DNA of 17,866 bases from SVTX01 sp045638125 (GTDB lineage Bacteria; Bacillota; Clostridia; Oscillospirales; CAG-272): assembly GCA_045638125.1 (NCBI GenBank), contig JAZUAS010000056.1:1-17866 (forward strand), in the 5' to 3' direction. Under the pieces are notes generated by a model, which was given only the letters and a program-made list of their open reading frames with translations, searched no databases and was not told where the DNA came from. Of this stretch, positions 1 to 5,949 are shown one piece after another (within the stretch, counting starts at the first letter, position 1; every line of letters starts with the position of its first letter). The translations under genes were made by a program, and so were the position numbers.

Positions 1-1263
1 TTTGAGTCCTCGCTTCTCTGCGAGCATTATTACAAAATAAACCACGATAGCGGACTGACGGTTTTCGTGTTTCCTAAAAATTTGTCTACTACATACGGCA
101 TTTTTTCGGTCAATTTCGGCGGCAACGCCATAGAATACGACCTGGGTGGCGAAAAGGTTAGCTTGCCCCAAGGCTGCGCCCATTTTCTTGAGCATAAGCT
201 CTTTGAAAACGAGGACGGAAGCAATGCCGACGACGTTTTTTCGTCACTCGGCGCTTATGACAACGCCTATACCTCAAACGAGCGCACCGCCTACCTTTTC
301 TCGGCTACCGAAAACGTCCGTGAGGCTCTTTCAGAGCTGCTCCGCTTCGTTACGCACCCTTATTTCACCGAAAAGACCGTGAAAAAGGAGATCGGAATTA
401 TTGCCGAGGAGATCAGGGGCTGCATGGACGATCCTTACGACCGTTGCTATATGAATATGCTGGGCGCGATGTATTTCGTCAATCCCGTCAAGAATGAGAT
501 CTGCGGAAGCGAGGAGTCTATCTCGAAAATAACTCCCGAGGTGCTATACCGATGTTGCCGCGATTTTTACACTCCCGAAAATATGGTCCTTTGCATTTGC
601 GGTAACATAACGGCAGAAGAGACTCTGGAGATAGTCGATAGAGAAATTGGCAAGAAAAAGCGAAGCTTTTGCGCAGTCTTTGCGTCCTTTGAGGAACCCG
701 AGGAAGTGAAAAATCATTACGTTGAGAGAAAGATGCCCGTAGGCAAGCCGCTTTTCTGCATAGGAATCAAGGATTGTGATATTCCCGCGTCTCCGATAGA
801 GAGATACAAAAAGGTGGAGGGAATGAACATTCTGCTTCACATGATGTTCTCCGAGGCAGGCGAGTTTTATCTCGACATGCTTGAACAGGGCATCGTCGCT
901 CCCGGATTTGACAGCGGATATTCGGCCAGCCCATCTACGGCTTACGTTATGATCTCGGGTGAGAGTGACGTTCCCGAAATTCTGCTTGAGAAGATAAAGG
1001 CGAGAATTTCCGAGTGCCGTGAAAAGGGACTTGACCGAGATGATTTTGAAAGGGAAAAGAAATGCGTTTACGCGTCCTACATTTCCGATTTTGACTCCAC
1101 CGAGGATATCGCCTTTGCGCTAACGTCCTATGCGTATGACGGCATTGACATCTTCGAGCAACCCAAAATAATTGAAAGTATAAGCTTCGATTACGTAACG
1201 GAGCTGTTGAACAGAGTCTTTGAGGATGAGTGCTTTACCTTGTCCGTCGTAAGACCCGAATAA
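1..1263 (+). CDS. yfmH: M16 family zinc peptidase, YfmH-like (5' end outside the window)
   Basis: This is a pitrilysin-type (M16) metallopeptidase, cut by the left window edge. The reading frame is open from base 1, so the GTG at 67 is internal and not the real start. The inverted zinc motif HxxEH is intact as HFLEH at bases 181-195. The third ligand is the second Glu of the IIAEEI stretch at 409-411, followed by a conserved MDDPYDR. The visible 420 residues cover the catalytic M16 domain and the second, non-catalytic M16_C domain, close to the roughly 430-residue length of YfmH proteins. In Clostridia and Bacilli, yfmH usually sits beside a partner lacking the zinc motif (yfmF), and both are annotated in connection with elongation factor P modification. 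That partner would lie upstream, out of view. It probably shares a transcript with lgt, which begins 17 bases after the stop. The exact cellular substrate is not known to me. Confidence 0.88.
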   Translation, partial: FESSLLCEHYYKINHDSGLTVFVFPKNLSTTYGIFSVNFGGNAIEYDLGGEKVSLPQGCAHFLEHKLFENEDGSNADDVFSSLGAYDNAYTSNERTAYLFSATENVREALSELLRFVTHPYFTEKTVKKEIGIIAEEIRGCMDDPYDRCYMNMLGAMYFVNPVKNEICGSEESISKITPEVLYRCCRDFYTPENMVLCICGNITAEETLEIVDREIGKKKRSFCAVFASFEEPEEVKNHYVERKMPVGKPLFCIGIKDCDIPASPIERYKKVEGMNILLHMMFSEAGEFYLDMLEQGIVAPGFDSGYSASPSTAYVMISGESDVPEILLEKIKARISECREKGLDRDDFEREKKCVYASYISDFDSTEDIAFALTSYAYDGIDIFEQPKIIESISFDYVTELLNRVFEDECFTLSVVRPE

Positions 1264-1280
1264 AACACAGGAGGATATTT

Positions 1281-2351
1281 ATGGAACACATATCAAAGAT
1301 TGCCTTTCCCGGATTTGGAATAGGCGAATTTGAGCTTAGCAACGTGGCCTTTGATTTGGCGAACGTTCTGGGATTTTTAGGAATCAAGATCAGTAGCTTT
1401 CCCGTATATTGGTATGGAGTAATCATTACCTGCGGAATGGTGCTGGCGTTCCTTTACGTTGTCTATAGAGGCAAATATGAGGGGGTTAAGTCCGACGATA
1501 TTACGGATATTGCGCTTTGGACGGTTATTATCGGTGTTGTCGGCGCAAGACTTTATTATGTGTTGACCAAAATAGATAACTTTTTGCCAAAGGGTGAATT
1601 TAATCTCTTCGAATTTTTGAAAAACGTGGCAAATCTTCGCACAGGCGGACTTGCGATATACGGCGGAATTATTGCTGGAGCAAGTACAATAATCGTAGTG
1701 ACGATCATTAAGAAGATCAACTCCTTAAAGCTTTGGGATATGGCGGCGCCTGCCGTTATGATTGGTCAGTCTCTTGGCAGATGGGGCAATTTCTGTAACG
1801 GTGAGGCATTTGGCGCTATTGTTGAAGAGGGACACCCCTTGTATTTCCTTAGAATGGGATTGATCTCTACAAACACGGTGTCTACTTTTGGCACACGAGA
1901 AATGGTTTACGTTCATCCCACTTTCTTGTATGAATCGCTTTGGAACGTTGCGGGATTTATCCTCATAAATCTTTTCTACAAAAAGAAGAAGTTTAACGGT
2001 CAGATAGCCTTTATGTATCTTGCTTGGTACGGTATCGGCAGATTCTTTATCGAGGGACTTCGCACCGATAGCCTTTACGTTCCCGGTACTGCCATCCGCA
2101 TTTCACAGATGGTTGGAATCTTGTGTTTCGTGGTGTTTGGCGGAGCACTTGTTGCAGGATTGATCTATTCCTACAAAAAACTTAACGTTGAGGGAAAAAC
2201 ATTGACCGCGTTTGATAATTTCCTCAAGCCCCAGCTCATAGAAAACCCGGTTTTCTTTGAGAAAAAGGACAAAAAGGGCGAAGATACTGTTGAAACAGCG
2301 GATAAGTCGGAAGATAACACGGAGGAAAGCAAAAATGGCACAGATAATTGA
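1281..2351 (+). CDS. lgt: Prolipoprotein diacylglyceryl transferase
   Basis: Lgt transfers diacylglycerol from phosphatidylglycerol to the lipobox cysteine of prolipoproteins in the cytoplasmic membrane, the first step of lipoprotein maturation. The 356-residue product is polytopic with about seven hydrophobic segments. Its signature is GRWGNFCNGE at residues 166-175, with R167 and N170 matching the essential Arg and Asn of the E. coli enzyme. Later comes GRFFIEGLRTDS, with R254 and E258 matching the E. coli R239/E243 pair. At the position of E. coli H103 there is Tyr127 (LAIYGG). A charged cytosolic tail rich in Lys, Glu and Asp covers about the last 35 residues and is not part of the fold. 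I chose the ATG at 1281 because AGGAGGA (1269-1275) precedes it by 5 bases; an upstream in-frame start at 1230 overlaps the M16 gene and has no such site. Its 3' end overlaps folD by 17 bases, implying co-translation. Confidence 0.95.
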   Translation: MEHISKIAFPGFGIGEFELSNVAFDLANVLGFLGIKISSFPVYWYGVIITCGMVLAFLYVVYRGKYEGVKSDDITDIALWTVIIGVVGARLYYVLTKIDNFLPKGEFNLFEFLKNVANLRTGGLAIYGGIIAGASTIIVVTIIKKINSLKLWDMAAPAVMIGQSLGRWGNFCNGEAFGAIVEEGHPLYFLRMGLISTNTVSTFGTREMVYVHPTFLYESLWNVAGFILINLFYKKKKFNGQIAFMYLAWYGIGRFFIEGLRTDSLYVPGTAIRISQMVGILCFVVFGGALVAGLIYSYKKLNVEGKTLTAFDNFLKPQLIENPVFFEKKDKKGEDTVETADKSEDNTEESKNGTDN

Positions 2352-3192
2352 CGGAAAAGTAATAAGCAAGCTGGTACGTGAGGAGATCGCCGCAGAGGTA
2401 GTGGAATTTAAGAAAAAGTACGATTCCGCGCCCGGCTTGGCGGTAATTATCGTTGGAAATGACCCCGCATCGCAGGTCTACGTTAAGAACAAGAAGAAGG
2501 GATGCGAGGAGGTCGGATTTTACTCCGAGAGCTACGAGCTTCCCGAAACTACCACCCAAGAGGAGCTGATCGCTCTTGTTGAAAGACTTAACAACGACGA
2601 CAAAATACACGGAATCCTCGTTCAGTTGCCTCTCCCCAAGCACCTCAACGAAACCGAGGTGTTGCTGAAGATAAGACCCGAAAAGGACGTTGACGCCTTC
2701 CACCCCTACAACGTAGGTAAGATTATGATCGGAAATCACGATCTGCTTCCTTGCACCCCTGCAGGCGTTATGGTACTGCTTGAAAAGAGCGGAATCGACG
2801 TCGGCGGCAAGAAGTGCGTGGTTATCGGTCGTTCCAATATCGTGGGTAAGCCTATGGCTATGCTCTTGCTCCACGCTAACGGCACTGTGACTATCTGTCA
2901 TAGCAGAACACAGAACCTTAAAGAGGTCTGCCGCGAGGCGGATATTTTGGTAGCGTCCATTGGTAAGCCCGAATTCGTTAAGGGTGATATGGTCAAGGAG
3001 GGCGCAGTTGTCGTTGACGTTGGAATCAACCGTCTTGAGAGCGGTAAGCTGGTGGGTGACGTTGATTTCGCCGAGGTTGAGCCCAAGGCGTCCTACATTA
3101 CCCCCGTGCCCGGCGGCGTAGGTCCTATGACTATTACAATGCTTCTCAAAAATACCCTCACCGCGGCAAGTATTGCACGTGGGGAAAGGTAA
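2335..3192 (+). CDS. folD: Bifunctional methylenetetrahydrofolate dehydrogenase / methenyltetrahydrofolate cyclohydrolase
   Basis: FolD interconverts 5,10-methylene-THF, 5,10-methenyl-THF and 10-formyl-THF in the cytosol, using NADP(H) in most bacteria. It feeds purine and formyl-Met synthesis. The 285-residue protein has the family length. Visible motifs are the Y49-x3-K53 catalytic pair, Q97 in VQLPLP, EKDVDAFHP, PCTPAG, the dinucleotide-binding loop IGRSNIVGKPMA, VDVGINR, and the C-terminal signature TPVPGGVGPMT. The ATG at 2335 follows GGAGGA (2321-2326), which lies inside the lgt coding region. A longer in-frame start at 2257 would add a Lys/Arg-rich extension foreign to the family, so I rejected it. 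The 17-base overlap with lgt and the 8-base gap to the next gene place it inside the first operon. Confidence 0.97.
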   Translation: MAQIIDGKVISKLVREEIAAEVVEFKKKYDSAPGLAVIIVGNDPASQVYVKNKKKGCEEVGFYSESYELPETTTQEELIALVERLNNDDKIHGILVQLPLPKHLNETEVLLKIRPEKDVDAFHPYNVGKIMIGNHDLLPCTPAGVMVLLEKSGIDVGGKKCVVIGRSNIVGKPMAMLLLHANGTVTICHSRTQNLKEVCREADILVASIGKPEFVKGDMVKEGAVVVDVGINRLESGKLVGDVDFAEVEPKASYITPVPGGVGPMTITMLLKNTLTAASIARGER

Positions 3193-3200
3193 TATCTTTT

Positions 3201-3749
3201 ATGGAAAAAAAGAAAACAATATTTTTTGTTGTTTTAACAGTAGTTACTTTTTTACTGGCATTGTTAGCAGCAAATGTTGGTTCATTTACTGAATTGAAGG
3301 ATGCCTGTGTTGATGCTGCTGATGGAGATGTTGCTATTTGTTATTACGGTTCTTTTGTAAAGGTATATAATCGGGAAGGCGAATTAATTTTCTCGAAGTC
3401 ACTTAATACCGAGGGTGGAGGGGGAATGTACGTTCAATATATTGATTCGTATTTGTACGTGTATTTGGGCAGACCCAACCAGCTGTTAGTTTACGATAAG
3501 GACTACAATCTGTTGCCTGAATCTGAGAATAAGAGTATCTACTCCTCTTATCGAGCTTCTTTTGAAAGCAACACCTGGGACGAATGGGATAAAAGAGATG
3601 GCGGTATGTATTACCGCTTAGGTGATTTAGAGTATTGTTACGAAAAGTCTCCGTTTTGGAAAAATATCTTTAAAAATGGAGAATGTAGATTGTTTGTTCG
3701 TGGTGCAAACGGAGAAGAGATTACAATTTACGAAAGCAAGTCAAAATAA
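3201..3749 (+). CDS. Hypothetical membrane-anchored protein, unrecognised family
   Basis: I do not recognise this 182-residue protein. Residues 1-26 form a Lys-rich start followed by a hydrophobic stretch (about 6-25), which is an uncleaved anchor or signal peptide with no lipobox cysteine. The rest is predicted to face outside. It is rich in aromatic residues and short hydrophobic strands, with repeats of the kind V-x-V-Y-(N/D)-(R/K)-(E/D) (KVYNREGEL near 54 and LVYDKDYNL near 96). This recalls single blades of YVTN- or NHL-type beta-propellers, but it is too short for a full propeller. Codon use is clearly more A/T-rich than in folD or miaB. It starts 8 bases after folD with only a weak AAAGG site and is the last gene before the terminator, so it is probably read at the end of the operon. 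Confidence 0.7.
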   Translation: MEKKKTIFFVVLTVVTFLLALLAANVGSFTELKDACVDAADGDVAICYYGSFVKVYNREGELIFSKSLNTEGGGGMYVQYIDSYLYVYLGRPNQLLVYDKDYNLLPESENKSIYSSYRASFESNTWDEWDKRDGGMYYRLGDLEYCYEKSPFWKNIFKNGECRLFVRGANGEEITIYESKSK

Positions 3750-3827
3750 TAACATATCGGTAATATTAGAAAGATTTATCTAAATAAACAAAAGAGATAA
3801 AATAACAATCTCTCCCTTTAGGAAAAG

Positions 3828-3852
3828 AAAAAGGTCGCACTGCGGCCTTTTT
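3828..3852 (+). terminator. Rho-independent terminator of the yfmH-lgt-folD operon
   Basis: Eleven base pairs (AAAAAGGTCGC at 3828-3838 with GCGGCCTTTTT at 3842-3852, one G-U wobble) close a three-base loop and end in a T run. The hairpin lies 78 bases after the last stop codon and before the next promoter. The A/T ends make it partly bidirectional, but no gene converges on it. A weaker 6-bp hairpin (AGAGAT/ATCTCT, 3793-3813) precedes it. Confidence 0.9.
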
Positions 3853-3866
3853 ACTTTAATAAACAT

Positions 3867-3895
3867 GCTACGACAAAATCAGCTACGACAAAATC
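3867..3895. repeat. Tandem 14-bp direct repeat, 15-bp period
   Basis: GCTACGACAAAATC occurs at 3867-3880 and again at 3882-3895, separated by one A. It sits between the terminator of the first operon and the -35 box of the miaB promoter, which starts 11 bases downstream. It could be a tandem binding site or a simple slippage duplication; the sequence does not decide between them. Confidence 0.8.
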
Positions 3896-3906
3896 CGCTC
3901 AAGCCC

Positions 3907-3935
3907 TTGACATTTTTGCATTTTTAATATATAAT
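3907..3935 (+). promoter_or_regulatory. Consensus sigma-A promoter for miaB and the downstream operon
   Basis: TTGACA (3907-3912) and TATAAT (3930-3935) match the consensus perfectly and are separated by exactly 17 bases. A second TATAAT at 3938-3943 overlaps the predicted start-site region. Transcription should begin near 3942. This leaves a leader of about 34 nt before the ATG at 3976, but only about 10 nt before the ATG at 3952. Confidence 0.88.
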
Positions 3936-3975
3936 AATATAATCTATAACTATGTTTAAATTGAAAGAAGAATAT

Positions 3976-5409
3976 ATGAAAGAATACAGAATTTTACCCG
4001 ATGCCGAGATGCAGGCGCAAAATATATTCCGCGACCGTGTGAGAGATATTTCTCTTGCCAAAGCCGAGGAGCGCGGACAGGCATTGAAGGCATTCGTGCA
4101 GACCTTTGGTTGCCAGCAGAACGAAGCCGACAGCGAAAAGATCGTGGGAATGTGCCGCTCCATGGGCTATGAGATTTGCTACGCTCCCGAGGAGGCAGAC
4201 CTTATTATGGTAAATACCTGCGCCGTCAGAGAGCATGCCGAGCAAAAGGCACTTTCCATCGTGGGTCAGTACAAGCACTTAAAGGCGGCAAAGCCCGAAA
4301 TGCTCATCGGTGTTTGCGGTTGCATGGTTACCCAAGACCACAGAAAGGAAACCATCAAGCACAGCTATCCTTACGTTGATTTCGTGCTTGGTACGTCCTC
4401 ACTTCATCGTTTACCCGAGCTTATTTTCACCAAGCTTCAAAAGGGAAAAAGACTTTATTGCCCCGAAGAAAAGGAATACCTCGTTGCCGAGGGCTTGCCT
4501 ATATACCGCGAGTCCACTTATCGCGCGTGGGTGTCGATAATGTACGGCTGTAATAATTTTTGCACCTACTGTATCGTGCCCTACGTAAGAGGTCGAGAGA
4601 GAAGCCGCCGCCCCGAGGATATAATTGCCGAGGTACGCGAGCTTGTAGAGAGCGGTTACAAGGATATAACCCTGCTGGGTCAGAACGTCAACAGCTACGG
4701 CAATGATGCAAAGAGTGATGACGGCGAGGTCTACGATTTTGCCGACCTGCTCCGCGATATTGACAAGATAGAGGGCGACTATTTCATTCGCTTTATGACC
4801 AGCCACCCGAAGGACGCGTCAAGAAAGCTTATCGACGTTATTGCGGAGTCCAAGCATATCGCACACCAATTCCACCTGCCCATGCAGTCGGGAAGCGACA
4901 CGATACTCAAGGCTATGAACCGCCACTATAACACCGAAAAGTATCTTGAAACCGTTGATTATCTCCGCGAGAGAGTACCCGACGTTACTATGTCCTCCGA
5001 CATTATCGTAGGCTTTCCCGGAGAGAGCGACGAGGACTTTGAGGGAACGCTTAGGATGCTCCGCAGAGTGCAGTTCGATATGACCTACTCCTTTATCTAC
5101 TCCCCTCGAAAGGACACCCCTGCGGCGGCTATGGAATGCCAGATTCCCGACGCCATAAAGGGCGAGAGAATGAACCGTCTGCTCGAAACACAAAACGAGA
5201 TCGCGCTTGAAAAAAACAAGCCTCTTGAGGGTAAAATACTAAAGGTGCTTTGCGACGGCAAGAGCAAAAACAACGAAAATGTTTATTCGGGTCGCACCGA
5301 GGGCAACAAGATAGTGCTTTTCGATGGCGACGAGAATGACGTTGGCAAATTTATAAGCATCAAGATTACACGCGCCGAGACCTTTGCGCTCTACGGCGAA
5401 AAAATTTGA
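3976..5409 (+). CDS. miaB: tRNA-2-methylthio-N6-dimethylallyladenosine synthase (methylthiotransferase)
   Basis: MiaB adds the 2-methylthio group to i6A37 in tRNAs reading UNN codons, using radical SAM chemistry and two 4Fe-4S clusters. In the 477-residue form, the N-terminal UPF0004 domain has its cluster cysteines at C46 (TFGCQQNE), C82 (VNTCAVRE) and C116 (VCGCM). The radical SAM CxxxCxxC is C192-C196-C199 within GCNNFCTYCIVPYVRGRE, and a C-terminal TRAM domain covers roughly the last 65 residues. The QQNE and YVRGRERSR wording favours MiaB over its relatives MtaB and RimO. An in-frame ATG at 3952 would give 485 residues. I prefer 3976 because GAAAGAAG (3963-3970) lies just upstream, whereas 3952 is only about 10 nt from the predicted transcript start and has no ribosome site. 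It is the first gene of the long second operon. Confidence 0.95.
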   Translation: MKEYRILPDAEMQAQNIFRDRVRDISLAKAEERGQALKAFVQTFGCQQNEADSEKIVGMCRSMGYEICYAPEEADLIMVNTCAVREHAEQKALSIVGQYKHLKAAKPEMLIGVCGCMVTQDHRKETIKHSYPYVDFVLGTSSLHRLPELIFTKLQKGKRLYCPEEKEYLVAEGLPIYRESTYRAWVSIMYGCNNFCTYCIVPYVRGRERSRRPEDIIAEVRELVESGYKDITLLGQNVNSYGNDAKSDDGEVYDFADLLRDIDKIEGDYFIRFMTSHPKDASRKLIDVIAESKHIAHQFHLPMQSGSDTILKAMNRHYNTEKYLETVDYLRERVPDVTMSSDIIVGFPGESDEDFEGTLRMLRRVQFDMTYSFIYSPRKDTPAAAMECQIPDAIKGERMNRLLETQNEIALEKNKPLEGKILKVLCDGKSKNNENVYSGRTEGNKIVLFDGDENDVGKFISIKITRAETFALYGEKI

Positions 5410-5433
5410 AATTGACGAAAGAAGGATATAAAA

Positions 5434-5814
5434 ATGAGCATTTATGCACTTGCAGCAGAGCTTGGAAAGGCAATAAAAGCCGACGAAAGAATGATCCGCA
5501 TGGAAGCGGCAAAGGAAGCCTACGAAAAGAGCGAAAAGATAAACAACCTTATGATGGAATACGGCATTCAGCAGCAGGCGCTCACCACTATGGGCGATAG
5601 CGCGGACATCGACACCGATGCGCTGACCAGAATTCAGGATAGAATCGACGAAATTTACGCCGAGATCACTACCGATCCCGTTTTCAAAGAGCTTGAGGAG
5701 GCGCAGAACGCCGTTAACGAGCTTATGGAAACCGTGAACAATACTATTATGTTCAATGCAACAGGTAAAACACCTTGTACGCATGATTGTTCTTCCTGTT
5801 CGGGTTGTCACTAA
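5434..5814 (+). CDS. YlbF/YmcA-family protein (RNase Y specificity-factor type) with a four-Cys tail
   Basis: The 126-residue protein is helical and acidic, with the N-terminal helix and central pattern of the YlbF/YmcA (Com_YlbF) family. In B. subtilis two such proteins, YmcA (RicA) and YlbF (RicF), join YaaT (RicT) in a complex that carries 4Fe-4S clusters, modulates RNase Y cleavage, and is needed for competence, sporulation and biofilm formation. Position directly after miaB matches ymcA, but the family alone does not tell RicA from RicF, so I give no symbol. The C-terminus has C115, C119, C122 and C125 followed by a final His (spacing C-x3-C-x2-C-x2-C-H), fitting a metal or Fe-S site. 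The ATG at 5434 is preceded by AAGGA (5422-5426), and the gap to miaB is 24 bases. RNase Y, the presumed partner, is encoded 10 kb downstream. Confidence 0.85.
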   Translation: MSIYALAAELGKAIKADERMIRMEAAKEAYEKSEKINNLMMEYGIQQQALTTMGDSADIDTDALTRIQDRIDEIYAEITTDPVFKELEEAQNAVNELMETVNNTIMFNATGKTPCTHDCSSCSGCH

Positions 5815-5919
5815 GCAAAAGCCTGTGGCTTTTGCAATGAAATCCGCATGAGCGGATGAAATCCACCATTGGTGGATGAAATCGCCGCCTACGATGAAAT
5901 CTACGGCTCCGCCGTAGGT
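5815..5919. repeat. Array of five palindromic units joined by GAA linkers
   Basis: Five consecutive hairpins fill the gap between the ylbF-like gene and mutS. Unit 1 is GCAAAAGCC/GGCTTTTGC with loop TGT (5815-5835). Unit 2 is ATCCGC/GCGGAT (5842-5857). Unit 3 is ATCCACC/GGTGGAT (5861-5877). Unit 4 is ATCG/CGAT with a 7-base loop (5881-5895). Unit 5 is ATCTACGGC/GCCGTAGGT with loop TCC, including one G-U pair (5899-5919). Units 2-5 share the frame ATC-stem-loop-stem-GAT followed by GAA, while the inner stem sequences differ, so pairing and not sequence is conserved. None has a T tract, so they are not ordinary terminators. CCTACG (5888-5893) can also pair with CGTAGG (5913-5918), an alternative to units 4 and 5. 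The array is open in the mutS frame (GAT-GAA-ATC repeats) but is unlikely to be translated. Confidence 0.9.
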
Positions 5920-5949
5920 GAAAAAGAAAAAAGAAGCGAGGAAACCGCT

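Noticed and set aside
67..69. GTG at 67 as the start of the first gene
   Set aside because: The frame is open to base 1 and the upstream codons (YYKINHDSGLTVFVF) fit the family N-terminus, so the true start is outside the window.
5815..5919. CRISPR array or Rho-independent terminator
   Set aside because: There is no constant repeat with unique spacers, and none of the hairpins is followed by a T tract.
5869..5949. N-terminal extension of MutS from a TTG codon
   Set aside because: It would translate palindrome units 3-5 into a DEI-repeat peptide absent from MutS, has no ribosome site, and the ATG at 5950 begins the conserved sequence after AGGA.
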